Assembly: GCF_052180275.1 (NCBI RefSeq)
Contig: NZ_CP197465.1
Location: forward strand, 124,001 to 188,000
Direction of reading: 5' to 3'
Length of the DNA: 64,000 nt
DNA from: Kumtagia sp052180275
GTDB lineage: Bacteria > Pseudomonadota > Alphaproteobacteria > Rhizobiales > Rhizobiaceae
Below the pieces are notes generated by a model, which did not search any database, was not told the DNA's origin, and saw only the letters and a program-made list of their open reading frames with translations. The position numbers and the translations under genes were made by a program. Below, in pieces: positions 25,946 through 34,167 of the stretch; the first letter of the stretch is position 1; each line of letters begins with the position of its first letter.

Positions 25946-26095
25946 CTACGGTCCGTTCGTCACAGAGGTGTTGCCAGTGCCACCAGCCGGGCGACTTCCA
26001 CCTTGCGGCGTGCTGGTGCTCGGCTCAGTCGTCGGACGCTTCGGTTGAAGCCAGGACGGCAGCAGTTCCGCGATAGCACTTCTGAGCTTGCCCAT
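25946..26095 (-). CDS. 49-residue hypothetical protein
   Basis: Reads MGKLRSAIAELLPSWLQPKR and then a Thr/Ser/Pro/Gly-rich tail. It starts 3 bp after the stop of the upstream 79-residue gene with GGAG upstream, and is followed after 24 bp by the next gene, so an operon is likely. The N-terminal amphipathic helix is the only visible feature. Confidence 0.5.
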   Translation of the reverse strand: MGKLRSAIAELLPSWLQPKRPTTEPSTSTPQGGSRPAGGTGNTSVTNGP

Positions 26096-26098
26096 TGT

Positions 26099-26338
26099 TC
26101 AGGCTCCAGGCTCGTCAGTCGGTCGTGGCGTCTTCCCTGCCTTCCGGGGGCCAGGATTGCGGTTGCCTGCGGTGCTTCGAGATGTGTCTGGTCCAGGCTT
26201 AGCCTTGCCGCTCGTGTCGGGGTGTACCGGCGCCTTGCCCTCATTCTTGCCGGTGCTGTCGGGCCTCTCGATCGGCGTACCGGCGGCCTCAGGCGTGCGA
26301 ACTATTTCGTTGTGCAGGTTTTTCACATTGCCGGGCAT
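26099..26338 (-). CDS. small low-complexity hypothetical protein
   Basis: A 79-residue polar protein rich in Pro, Gly, Lys and Thr (NEGKAPVHPDTSGKAKPGPD), probably disordered. GGAG is 7 bases before the ATG. Function not recognised. Confidence 0.45.
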   Translation of the reverse strand: MPGNVKNLHNEIVRTPEAAGTPIERPDSTGKNEGKAPVHPDTSGKAKPGPDTSRSTAGNRNPGPRKAGKTPRPTDEPGA

Positions 26339-26394
26339 GACGGATCTCCGTTTTTCGTCAAACGGCAGGCGGCGAAGGATGTTCCGGCGTCAGC

Positions 26395-26514
26395 CTATGG
26401 TCTGATCTGCCATTCCGCAGCAAATGCGGCTCTATCCTCCGCGAGTTCCAAAGCCCAAGCGCTTAGGATGCCGGCAGTGGCAAGGGCGATGAAGAGCGCG
26501 GCGGTCACGGACAA
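26395..26514 (-). CDS. possible 39-residue membrane peptide
   Basis: A TTG-start frame giving a hydrophobic helix (MSVTAALFIALATAGILSAW) and a short polar tail ending QIRP. It is upstream of and in line with the run of small genes. The start codon is uncertain and the RBS weak. Confidence 0.35.
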   Translation of the reverse strand: MSVTAALFIALATAGILSAWALELAEDRAAFAAEWQIRP

Positions 26515-26836
26515 TTTCGTCAAAGCTCGATCTCTTCGTTGCAGCCGACCACAACTCCCAGCGGCAACGAGCGTTCAGACAAAATTCACGAAGAGGCGAT
26601 TGGCGTTAAGGGACAGTTTCCATGATGTCGCGAAATGAGAGCAACTGTTGGGAACGTGCCTACGGGGATTTTGCCAGGGCGAAAGCGAAGACCCTGCAAT
26701 CCCGGAAAAGTACAGGAAATTACAGGGTTTCTAGGTTGGCGCCCGGACAATGCGTCTGCTTTGTCGATCCCGCGCTACCGCGGCTGCCTTTGACAGACCC
26801 TTGGCGGAAACCAGCGGGTTTTGATATGACTCGCGT
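26515..26836. other. 322-bp intergenic region, nothing firm
   Basis: Lies between the divergent small minus-strand genes and the plus-strand membrane-protein gene. Plus-strand ORFs here look like shadows. It probably holds promoters; I see no clear repeat or RNA. Confidence 0.4.
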
Positions 26837-27538
26837 ATGGGCTGGCTGGCATTTTGGTGGCGCTGCATCAAGCGGTCTTTTCGACCGTCATTTGACGTGG
26901 CCGACTCGATATCCGTTCTCGGTCCACCGGCAGCGGCAGGCATAGCCGGAATGATTGGGTACGAGGTCACTTCAAATGTGCCGGGATGGGCTGCGCTCTT
27001 GGTTACGCTGGCATCAGCTTGGCTTGTCAGGGCGCTTTTTGTATCGCCTTACATTCTCTGGCGAGATGCGGTGGCGAAGGGCGAAGCAGACAGCCGGCAA
27101 CTGGCGCGCTTGCACGCCGCTATGGATCGATCCGGACGCTCGTTGATTTCCATCCGGGAAGCGTTGGACATCGTGATCTCGAACTTGTCGGACACGTGGC
27201 CGAAAAATGCCACCCGCGATGAAAAGCGCGTTCTAGCCGCCGCTAAGTTGCGAGAGATTGGACACGAGAACCAGATCCCTATCTGGGGCTTTGAGGCGAC
27301 TTCCGATCTACCGGAGATTTTTAAGGATCACAGAGTCCATATACCGCCGTCCTTCTGGATCAAGAACCGCATTGATCCGGTGCTAGTCTATGCGCGGCCA
27401 TCGTCACCGCAGCAGCCAATCCCTCACACGACGGAGGACGAAGAGTTTACGTTGGACCCGGTGCTGCAGCCAACCTATGGCGATATCAGGATTGACCCGG
27501 AGCTCTTGAAAGCCGCTTGCCCACCGCCGTCGCGCTAG
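26837..27538 (+). CDS. membrane protein of unknown function
   Basis: A 233-residue protein. Two transmembrane helices lie at about residues 25-70 (GPPAAAGIAGMIGYEV and WAALLVTLASAWLVRALFV), then a soluble helical region (DEKRVLAAAKLREIGHENQI) and an acidic Pro-rich tail. It is the only long gene of the repeat-bounded module. Membrane cargo of this kind can act in superinfection exclusion or defence, but nothing in the sequence proves it. Confidence 0.65.
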   Translation: MGWLAFWWRCIKRSFRPSFDVADSISVLGPPAAAGIAGMIGYEVTSNVPGWAALLVTLASAWLVRALFVSPYILWRDAVAKGEADSRQLARLHAAMDRSGRSLISIREALDIVISNLSDTWPKNATRDEKRVLAAAKLREIGHENQIPIWGFEATSDLPEIFKDHRVHIPPSFWIKNRIDPVLVYARPSSPQQPIPHTTEDEEFTLDPVLQPTYGDIRIDPELLKAACPPPSR

Positions 27539-27569
27539 AACGCCCCATGACATAGCGCTGCGGCGCAAG

Positions 27570-27590
27570 GGGCTGGAGCAACTGCATTAG
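27570..27590 (+). repeat. module-boundary repeat, right copy
   Basis: GGGCTGGAGCAACTGCATTAG matches 25530-25550 at 19 of 21 positions in the same orientation, 2,040 bp away, enclosing the small-gene and membrane-protein module. The inverted right arm seen at the left copy is not conserved here. Confidence 0.55.
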
Positions 27591-27715
27591 GCGGCGTGCT
27601 ATGTTTTGCTATGCTTTCGCCGGCGTCCACCCAGGCCACCGGCTTGCCTGGGTGCCTACTTCTTCGGTCCCGCGCTACCGCCGCTCGGCGCACAGGAAGG
27701 CTCGTTCGGCTATCG

Positions 27716-27847
27716 TCAGTGCGCCAAGCCGGCCAGTACGGCGATTACACCTGCAATTACCGCTCCCCACATAATGGCGGCCAGCGCTATCCTGGCATTT
27801 CGCCCGAAGTCGGGATCGGGCTGATTTCCTGCCGGCCTTAAGAGCAT
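27716..27847 (-). CDS. 43-residue single-helix membrane protein
   Basis: Reads MLLRPAGNQPDPDFGRNARI, then a hydrophobic helix (ALAAIMWGAVIAGVIAVLAG). GAGGTG precedes the ATG. It begins 12 bp after the DUF982 gene and is the last gene of the hsp20 operon. Role unknown. Confidence 0.65.
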   Translation of the reverse strand: MLLRPAGNQPDPDFGRNARIALAAIMWGAVIAGVIAVLAGLAH

Positions 27848-27859
27848 CGCAATCACCTC

Positions 27860-28198
27860 TCAGACCGCAGAGAATGACGGAATACGCACGCAGTTGCCGT
27901 CGTTCTCGTCATTGTTATCGTAACTGGCCGGCACGCTTACGGTGACCGCTTCGTCCTCAAGGATGCCCGCCATCCTGGCGAAGCCCTCTATCGCGTTGCG
28001 GGCCGCCGCGGTGGGGATAAGCCCGTCATGTGCACGACGACACACTCGTAGCGCGACCTCGGACGCCGTATCCCTCAGTTCGGGCGGCCATTCCTCCAGG
28101 AACTCGATCGCATCGGCTGCGTCCGATATCTCGCATACGCTGTTCGGTCCGTCGGCCAAATAGACGGGCCGATCGAAGAATCGATTGATTTCGCCCAT
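27860..28198 (-). CDS. DUF982 family protein
   Basis: A 112-residue protein with the DUF982 layout: FFDRPVYLADGPNSVCEISD, EFLEEWPPE, ALRVCRRAHDGLIP and an AR-rich helix (AARNAIEGFARMAGI). GGAGGA is 5 bases before the ATG, so the longer upstream frame is not used. Common in rhizobial accessory DNA; function unknown. Confidence 0.8.
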   Translation of the reverse strand: MGEINRFFDRPVYLADGPNSVCEISDAADAIEFLEEWPPELRDTASEVALRVCRRAHDGLIPTAAARNAIEGFARMAGILEDEAVTVSVPASYDNNDENDGNCVRIPSFSAV

Positions 28199-28275
28199 TG
28201 CTTCCTCCGCGTTTAACGCATCACAAGCGGGAGTGCGCCGGCGATAGAGCCGAACTCCCGTGTATCTCTCGGGTT

Positions 28276-28740
28276 CTAAGCAGAAACTGGCTCCGGAATG
28301 GCGAACGCAGCGCCTCCGCCGCTTTTCGGTCGCGTGGCAGCAACAGCCGGGCAAGGCGGTGGATCGTCATCGTCATCGGACCGGCGCCCATACCGGGAGA
28401 ACTTCCTCAAGTCCCAGGTCCGGCGACGCTTGAACGACCGCTGCCATAGCGGGACGAGACTCTCGCCCGCAGATTCCGTGTCGACACGCTCATCCAGCGC
28501 CTTGAGGGCGCGAAGGATGTTATCGACTTTAACGATCGAACCGTCGGGAAGCTGACGCAGCGAAGGGATGTGGGGAACGGCGCGCATATCGGAAGCCCAA
28601 GATGCCAGCACTGCACGCTTCTCCTCGCGAGTTAAGTGGCGGCTATTCGGAACGTCGTCCGGCTGGCCGAACACGTCCGGAGCGAGCTCCGGGTGTTCGG
28701 ACTGGCGATAGGTGTCAGGAAAACTCTGTAAGTCGGTCAT
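28276..28740 (-). CDS. conserved hypothetical protein downstream of hsp20
   Basis: A 154-residue protein. The N-terminal half (LTREEKRAVLASWASDMRAV, SLRQLPDGSIVKVDNILRAL) is a pattern I associate with rhizobial proteins found beside hsp20. The C-terminal half is basic, then has a run of Asp and Pro. The ATG at 28740 is taken because GGAGA has proper spacing. Possibly a stress-related adaptor; function unknown. Confidence 0.65.
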   Translation of the reverse strand: MTDLQSFPDTYRQSEHPELAPDVFGQPDDVPNSRHLTREEKRAVLASWASDMRAVPHIPSLRQLPDGSIVKVDNILRALKALDERVDTESAGESLVPLWQRSFKRRRTWDLRKFSRYGRRSDDDDDPPPCPAVAATRPKSGGGAAFAIPEPVSA

Positions 28741-28818
28741 CTCCATTCTCCGCAATCTGTAGCCTCCCGGATTTCACCGGGAGGCGGACCGCAGTGTTAA
28801 GGGTGGGTCGTGCCCGGG

Positions 28819-29304
28819 TCAGGCCGCTTTGCGCGGCTGCTTGGTGTCCTGGCTGATCTGCTCGGTCTTGCCAGTGACAACCGAGGCGGCGCCCGCAGCC
28901 GACGTGATCGCGATGCGGCGTGGCTTCAGTTCCTCGGGGATTTCGCGTGCGAGGTCGATCGTGAGAAGGCCGTTGTCCAGGGAGGCTGTCGCAACCTTCA
29001 CATGATCAGCGAGCTTGAACGCCTGTTTGAAGTTACCGATAGCCAAGCCACGGTGCAGAACCTCCCGGTCACTCTCGTCCGGCTTTTTCTGCCCGGTCAC
29101 CGTCAGTTCGGGGCCGTGCTGAGTCAGTTCAACTTCATCTGGGCTGAAGCCGGCGACCGCCATAGTGATGCGGTACTCGTTTTCGCTCTTCTTCTCGATG
29201 TTGTAGGGCGGCCAGTCGGTTCGCACGCTGTTTTCGAGCATGTCAAAAAGACGGTCGAACCCCACGGTCGAGCGGAAAAAGGGTGCATATTCAGAGCTTC
29301 TCAT
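28819..29304 (-). CDS. small heat shock protein Hsp20 (IbpA-like)
   Basis: A 161-residue alpha-crystallin-domain chaperone that binds unfolding proteins in the cytosol. The domain spans roughly residues 35-125 (YRITMAVAGFSPDEVELTQ to ASLDNGLLTIDLAREIPEEL), followed by an Ala/Lys-rich tail. The ATG at 29304 sits 7 bases from GGAGGA; the ATG two codons earlier would be too close. A ROSE-like RNA thermometer covers its leader. First gene of a four-gene minus-strand operon. Confidence 0.92.
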   Translation of the reverse strand: MRSSEYAPFFRSTVGFDRLFDMLENSVRTDWPPYNIEKKSENEYRITMAVAGFSPDEVELTQHGPELTVTGQKKPDESDREVLHRGLAIGNFKQAFKLADHVKVATASLDNGLLTIDLAREIPEELKPRRIAITSAAGAASVVTGKTEQISQDTKQPRKAA

Positions 29305-29391
29305 AGCCATATCCTCCGTAAAGCAACATGGGTTACAAGCAGCGTCGCAGCGTCTCCTGCGACGCCCGGTTTGTCGAGCCGTAGCCTCGAC
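29305..29391 (-). promoter_or_regulatory. ROSE-type RNA thermometer in the hsp20 leader
   Basis: On the minus strand the leader folds as hairpins at 29373-29391 (GTCGAG/CTCGAC), 29342-29365 (nine perfect pairs GCGTCGCAG/CTGCGACGC) and a last weak hairpin at 29307-29331 in which UUGCU faces the AGGA of the ribosome-binding site. That UUGCU/AGGA pairing is the signature of ROSE elements controlling rhizobial small heat shock genes: it melts on warming and frees the RBS. Confidence 0.8.
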
Positions 29392-29477
29392 GAAAATGAG
29401 TTAGAAATCGCCCCAAAACCCTTCAAGAGGCTTTTTGAAAAAAATTTGGAGTAGCGCTAATGCGTTGTCAGCGCAGA

Positions 29478-29511
29478 GAAATAGGCTCCGCTAATTCCCC
29501 TTATCGGATGC
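29478..29511 (+). repeat. recombinase-like site 1 (17-bp direct repeat plus inverted arm)
   Basis: GAAATAGGCTCCGCTAA (29478-29494) is followed by TTCCCC and TTATCGGATGC. The two arms GGCTCCGCTAA and GCATCCGATAA (reverse complement of the right arm) form an inverted pair around a 6-bp centre. The 17-bp left arm recurs exactly at 31080. Confidence 0.65.
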
Positions 29512-29560
29512 AACCAGCAGTTCGACTTCAGTGGCGAGCCTGTGGATGGCGCTTGCCCAC

Positions 29561-30850
29561 TTAGCAAAACTCCACTTCGACATGACGTTCGTTCCGGGAC
29601 ACGATTCGGCACGGCACGTCGATTCCGTCAGATCGAATGGCAAGGTGGAATTTGATGGGCAGCCCATAAGAACTCGAGAGGTCGAGACCGGCTCCATCCT
29701 CAGCGAGGGTGCGCACAGTGCATTCGATGGTGGGCATCCGTGCGTTGAAGTAAATAAGGCCGGCCTTCAGCACACGTCGCCGCACATGCCGTTCTGGGGA
29801 CTGGCGGCTACGCCAGGCAACGACTCGATTACGTCCATCGGCCTTCGCCTCGTACAGCGCTGAATCCGCGTGGGCCAGAAGGCTGTCGATCGTCCGGGAC
29901 ACTATGTCGAGCGTCGATACTCCAAAACTCGCCGTGACTTGTCTCGACACACCTCCAAGCTCGAATCTCTGGCCGGCAATGACGCTGCGCAATTTCTCGG
30001 CAACATCGACGGCCGCATGGCGATCGGTATGTGGCAGCAGCAGGGCGAATTCCTCCCCTCCAATTCGCCCAAACAGATCGGATTGCCGGAGATTCGCCAA
30101 ACATGCCGCGACAACACCAGCAAGCACCTGATCGCCGGCGGCATGGCCATGCGTGTCGTTGACTGACTTGAAGTGATCGATGTCGAAGGTGATCAGGCTG
30201 AGATTGTATTTGTGCCGTTGAGCCAAGGCGAGAGCGCGTTCCCCACTAGTGCGGAAGGCCCGTCTCGACAGAGCGCCGGTGAGCGCATCGACGGTCGCAA
30301 GTTGCTGGAGTTCAATCTGGCTTATCGCAAGGTCCGCGAGGTCTTGCAGAATGCCAACGTCGCGGTCGCTGAACGGCCGCGGCTTGGTGTCGATAGCGCA
30401 TACCGTTCCGATGTTATGTCCGTCGCTCGTCCTCAGGGGGACGCCGGCGTAGAAGCGCACATTAGGCTCTCCGACAACATGAGGATTGTTGGCGAAACGT
30501 GGATCCTGCGTTGCGTCCGGCACAATTGTCGGCGTCGAGGCCAGGATCGCATGGGTGCAAAAGGTGTTGCGTCGGTCCGTCTGGTCAACACCGAGGCCTT
30601 GGCAGGCCATGTAAAGCTGGCGGTGGGCATCCAGAACGGAAACCAAGGCAATCGGCACATCGAATACATTCTTGATGACCCGCACAATGCACTCAAAGGC
30701 AGGGTTGCGGGGTGCATCAAGCAGGTCCAGGCGGTCGATTGCTTCTAGTCGCTCATTTTCCCGAACATCCGAATGAGAATGCGGTTGTCCGTCGGCGTTC
30801 CGCGCCGCGCCTGATGGATGGCTTTGATTTCCAACCACGCACGTCTCCAT
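29561..30850 (-). CDS. GAF-GGDEF-PilZ protein, diguanylate cyclase
   Basis: A 429-residue cytosolic protein: a GAF sensor domain at about 60-185 (ALVSVLDAHRQLYMACQG, FYAGVPLRT), a GGDEF domain at about 190-350 with an intact active site (GRIGGEEFALLLP) and an RxxD inhibitory site five residues earlier (RQSD), then a short PilZ-like domain. It should make cyclic di-GMP from GTP. The ATG at 30850 is preferred, but upstream in-frame ATGs cannot be excluded. It lies alone between recombinase-like sites 1 and 2. Confidence 0.88.
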   Translation of the reverse strand: METCVVGNQSHPSGAARNADGQPHSHSDVRENERLEAIDRLDLLDAPRNPAFECIVRVIKNVFDVPIALVSVLDAHRQLYMACQGLGVDQTDRRNTFCTHAILASTPTIVPDATQDPRFANNPHVVGEPNVRFYAGVPLRTSDGHNIGTVCAIDTKPRPFSDRDVGILQDLADLAISQIELQQLATVDALTGALSRRAFRTSGERALALAQRHKYNLSLITFDIDHFKSVNDTHGHAAGDQVLAGVVAACLANLRQSDLFGRIGGEEFALLLPHTDRHAAVDVAEKLRSVIAGQRFELGGVSRQVTASFGVSTLDIVSRTIDSLLAHADSALYEAKADGRNRVVAWRSRQSPERHVRRRVLKAGLIYFNARMPTIECTVRTLAEDGAGLDLSSSYGLPIKFHLAIRSDGIDVPCRIVSRNERHVEVEFC

Positions 30851-31202
30851 CTTAGGATGCCCTCTGGCCTCCACGCGATTTACCGCATGCATCGGTTTAA
30901 AGCCCAGCGAGAGTTTGCGGGAGTGGTTAACAGAACGATGCGCATCTTGATCGCGATGCATTGCAAACGCCGGTTTCAGCCCGGCACACCTGCACCAGCG
31001 AAAACGGTAAGCGGCCGGCTGACAGGCTGGTGGCCAGTCTGAAGTGAGGACCGCGCGATAAGATGGCGTTTAGGCGCGTGAAATAGGCTCCGCTAAGCGC
31101 ACTTACTGAACCCTCTTCGACGCCTCGGGGTTGTCTCTTTCCCGCGACAGTTGTCTGGCACAGTTGCCGATGTTAGACAAAGGTAGGCCTTGGGAGGGTT
31201 TC
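30851..31202. other. 352-bp intergenic region with recombinase-like site 2
   Basis: Divergent promoter region of the GGDEF and first RTX genes. The site at 31080-31113 is the only element I can identify. Confidence 0.45.
31080..31113 (+). repeat. recombinase-like site 2
   Basis: GAAATAGGCTCCGCTAA at 31080-31096 is identical to the left arm of site 1. It is followed by GCGCAC and TTACTGAACCC, whose reverse complement GGGTTCAGTAA resembles the left arm. Confidence 0.65.
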
Positions 31203-32471
31203 ATGATCGTCAGCCAGTTTGTCGATGGCGTTTCCGCCGAGTTCTCGCTCGTGCGCAGCGGCAACCAACTTACAGCCACGTTCCACTATGACCTGACCGG
31301 CTTCGAGGACGACGAAGGTATCTTCTTGTGGGATGGCGAGATCGGCGCGTCGATCGGCGCCTATAGCGATTATTTCCAGCAAACCTTTGACCGGCCGATG
31401 GATTTGCAATTTGTAGCGACGTTGACGCCTGGCGCTAACACGATGGCGAGCTATTTCGTCAACGACAACATCGGCGGCGCGTCTTTCGATCGCGAATTTA
31501 ACGTTGTGCTGTTCAACACGGCTGCGAACTTCGTCGGCACTTCGGTTGCCGATCTGGTCTTTGGCTCATCTGCGGCAGACTCATTCCGTTCCGTCGGTGC
31601 GGGCGATGTTTTCGAGGGCGGAGCGGGCAATGACATCTACGCTATCTATAGCGCGGATACGCAGGTGGTCGAGGCGGCTGGTGGCGGAACGGATCGCGTC
31701 GGCGCTGCCGTCTCCTATGTTCTGACAGCAGGTGCAGAGGTTGAATTGCTGACAACCACTAACATGGCTGGTACCAGCAAAATTAATCTCACCGGCAATG
31801 AATTGGCACAGAAGATTTACGGAAACGCCGGAGACAATTTGCTGGACGGCAACGGCGGCACCGATACGCTGATCGGCGGTCAGGGTAACGACATCTATTT
31901 CGTTGACAGCGCCGCTGATGTCATCGTCGACAACGCCGGCGAAGGCACCGACCTCGTCGTGGCGAGAGGCGTCGACTATGTTCTCGGTGCGGCGGCGCAA
32001 GTGGAACACTTACGGACCAGTTCCGCTTCAAGCACAGCCGGCATCGACCTTACCGGCAACGATTTCGCACAGATCATTAGAGGCAATGCCGGTGATAATG
32101 TCCTGGTAGGCCGAGGCGGCAACGATAAGCTCTATGGGCTCGACGGAGCCGATACGTTCCTATTCGATTCAGCGTTTGACAGTTCGAATCGCGACGCCAT
32201 TTACGATTTCGGCTTGGGGGACGATCAGATCCAACTCGACAGTGCCGTGTTTACGGCGCTTGGGACTGGTGGGCTCGCGGCCTCGGCCTTCAAGGACATC
32301 GCCGTGGCACCTTTGGATGCCAGCGACCGTATAATATACAACTCCGACAACGGGAAACTGTACTACGATCCCGACGGCTCCGGCGGAACGGACATGATAT
32401 TGTTCGCCGCCGTGTTCAACCAATTTCGAAACCCAGCAAGCATCACTGCTGCGGACTTCTCGATAATCTGA
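31203..32471 (+). CDS. RTX (hemolysin-type calcium-binding) protein 1
   Basis: A 422-residue protein. The N-terminal 110 residues form a domain of unknown role (IVSQFVDGVSAEFSLVRSGN). The rest has RTX nonapeptides (GGAGNDIY, GGQGNDIYFVDSAAD, GRGGNDKLYGLDGADTFLF) that bind calcium, and an LTGNE repeat unit used twice. The C-terminus ends DFSII, typical of type I secretion substrates. GGGAGGG precedes the ATG. No secretion genes are nearby, so export would depend on machinery elsewhere. Confidence 0.85.
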   Translation: MIVSQFVDGVSAEFSLVRSGNQLTATFHYDLTGFEDDEGIFLWDGEIGASIGAYSDYFQQTFDRPMDLQFVATLTPGANTMASYFVNDNIGGASFDREFNVVLFNTAANFVGTSVADLVFGSSAADSFRSVGAGDVFEGGAGNDIYAIYSADTQVVEAAGGGTDRVGAAVSYVLTAGAEVELLTTTNMAGTSKINLTGNELAQKIYGNAGDNLLDGNGGTDTLIGGQGNDIYFVDSAADVIVDNAGEGTDLVVARGVDYVLGAAAQVEHLRTSSASSTAGIDLTGNDFAQIIRGNAGDNVLVGRGGNDKLYGLDGADTFLFDSAFDSSNRDAIYDFGLGDDQIQLDSAVFTALGTGGLAASAFKDIAVAPLDASDRIIYNSDNGKLYYDPDGSGGTDMILFAAVFNQFRNPASITAADFSII

Positions 32472-32510
32472 GTGGCTGTGCCGCTCGGGAATACCCGCAT
32501 TCTACTGCTG

Positions 32511-33488
32511 TCACAGGAACCCGGCGCCCGCATGATCCCGGTAACGCTCCGCCCGGCGGATGTATTTCCGGACCGTGCGGGGGTCGACGTGTCGCGTCTG
32601 GTCCATGATCCTATTCAAATCGGCGCCACGCTCGGCGGCACTGGTGACGAAACCCGCCCGCAGGCTGTGACCTGAAAAGTCCCCGGCATCGAGCCCGGCG
32701 CGCCCCGCGTAGCCCTTGACGACTTTGGCGACGGCCCAGCCCGTCAGGCGCTCGGCGGAAACCGCGCTGCCCTTGTTGACCGGGCGGAACAGCGGTCCTT
32801 CGGTGATGCCGGCCGCATCCAACCATGCCCTCACGGCTGCCACGGGCCGCAGGCTTTCGCCGGTCGGAATTGCGACCGTGTAGCCTTGGCCTTCCTGGTC
32901 TGTCTTCGACCAGCGGATGGTCACGTCCAGCCCCTTGTCGGTGAAAGCTAGATCTTCGACATCGAGTGCAACCAGTTCGGAGCGGCGGAACGCCCCAGCC
33001 ATTCCCAGGAGGATCAGCGCGCGGTCGCGCTTGCCTTGCATGGTGTGCGCCGAATGCGCCAGCATCGCTGAAACCCGCTCGGCAGTGGCAGGCTGCTTCT
33101 GCACCGGCGCCGTGCCGATCGTGCGGCGGATGCCCTTCATGACCATGGTCACCGCCTCGTGTTCGGTCGGCGTTGCCCGTCCTGCGGCTTTGTGAGTGTG
33201 CCGGATCGCCGCCACGGCCACGGCAAGGCTGGAAGCCTTAAGCCCTTCCTTCATGCGGGCCACGAGATAGGCGGACACCGTTTCGGGTTCGGCCGGTAGG
33301 CTGGTCACGCCTCGGTCGACGCACCACGCCTGAAACGCGGTCCAGTTCGAACAGTAGGCGAGCAGCGTGTTCTTGGCTTTCGATGCCCGCGCCACCTCGC
33401 GCACATCATCGTCGATGAGCGCAACCGCCCGTGCGGTGGTGGTTGCGACGGTCAAATCGAAGCTGTTTTCGGCGCTGAAATCGTCCAT
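32511..33488 (-). CDS. XerC/D-like tyrosine recombinase
   Basis: A 325-residue recombinase without an arm-binding domain: a SAM-like core-binding domain (SKAKNTLLAYCSNWTAFQAW) and a catalytic domain with Arg (GAFRRSELVALD), HSLRAG, the second His (TRHVDPRT) and Tyr (RKYIRRA). All catalytic residues are present. The RBS is not obvious; a recombinase-like site lies 7-35 bp before the ATG. It converges with RTX gene 1 and may be the last gene of the operon starting at 35170. It is unlike the island integrase, so the island holds two recombination systems. Confidence 0.9.
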   Translation of the reverse strand: MDDFSAENSFDLTVATTTARAVALIDDDVREVARASKAKNTLLAYCSNWTAFQAWCVDRGVTSLPAEPETVSAYLVARMKEGLKASSLAVAVAAIRHTHKAAGRATPTEHEAVTMVMKGIRRTIGTAPVQKQPATAERVSAMLAHSAHTMQGKRDRALILLGMAGAFRRSELVALDVEDLAFTDKGLDVTIRWSKTDQEGQGYTVAIPTGESLRPVAAVRAWLDAAGITEGPLFRPVNKGSAVSAERLTGWAVAKVVKGYAGRAGLDAGDFSGHSLRAGFVTSAAERGADLNRIMDQTRHVDPRTVRKYIRRAERYRDHAGAGFL

Positions 33489-33494
33489 GGAATT

Positions 33495-33522
33495 GGGTCC
33501 GATAAATCCGATTAATGGAGGT
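33495..33522 (+). repeat. recombinase-like site 3, next to the XerC/D-like gene
   Basis: GGGTCCGATAA, then ATCCGA and TTAATGGAGGT. The left arm is the same half-site family as site 1 (its right arm reads GCATCCGATAA on the other strand). Its place just upstream of the recombinase gene is like attI in integrons, or a self-regulating operator. Confidence 0.5.
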
Positions 33523-33565
33523 AATCTGAGGCCCGGCGAGTTTCCCCGCCGGGCGGATTGTCAGG

Positions 33566-33766
33566 TCATTGCATTTCGGCGAGGGTGTCGTGCAGCCGAT
33601 TGCAAATGCCGTTCACGGACTCGGCAACGCATTTCAGGTTCTGGTCGCGGCCTAAGACGCTCTCGGACAGCAACGCCATCCAGGCAACACGCAGTTCGTC
33701 GCGGAGTTGGTACAGCTTGTCGAGACTATCGCCCAAATCGGGCTTGCTTTCCGGTGCCGCCGTCAT
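33566..33766 (-). CDS. small hypothetical protein
   Basis: A 66-residue helical protein (SLDKLYQLRDELRVAWMALL). Its ATG overlaps the upstream stop (ATGA), which fixes the start and makes it the fourth gene of the operon. Function not recognised. Confidence 0.65.
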   Translation of the reverse strand: MTAAPESKPDLGDSLDKLYQLRDELRVAWMALLSESVLGRDQNLKCVAESVNGICNRLHDTLAEMQ

Positions 33767-34167
33767 GACAGCACCGCCTTCCCAAGCTTCCGGCGTGGTT
33801 TTCTCGACACGCGGATTTTGGAAAGGTCGCGCCCACCCCATTCGCGCGGGCTCCCGGCATTGACCCACTCGACACATTCGGGCGTGAAGCCGGAAACCCA
33901 CTCTTCGTATTGCTGGCGATAGTGCTTGCGTGGGTCCGCTGCGTTAGGATCGAAGGCGTGCGGCCGGCCCTCGAAATAGGCATAGAGGTTCTGGTCAAAG
34001 AATGCCCGCTCCATCGGCGGCAACGCAGCCCGCCGACGCATGACATAGGCTGCAAGGTCCTCCTTTTCGAAAGGGAGAAGGGTTGCGGTCATGGCGGCGC
34101 GCGCGTCGCCGATCACCGCCATCCCCGTCAAGGCGATACCCGTAATCATGGCGCGGCGGCTCAGCAT
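33763..34167 (-). CDS. exported protein with Tat-like signal
   Basis: A 134-residue protein with SRRAMITGIALTGMAVIG, an RR-containing signal, then a mature part with a WV/EW-rich C-terminal region (YEEWVSGFTPECVEWVNAGS). It overlaps the upstream stop by 7 bases (ATGCTGA). Function not recognised; location periplasmic or membrane-tethered. Confidence 0.65.
   Translation of the reverse strand: MLSRRAMITGIALTGMAVIGDARAAMTATLLPFEKEDLAAYVMRRRAALPPMERAFFDQNLYAYFEGRPHAFDPNAADPRKHYRQQYEEWVSGFTPECVEWVNAGSPREWGGRDLSKIRVSRKPRRKLGKAVLS

Noticed and set aside
29478..29511. Chromosomal dif site
   Set aside because: The arms do not match the known proteobacterial dif consensus, and the site occurs in several copies within an island.
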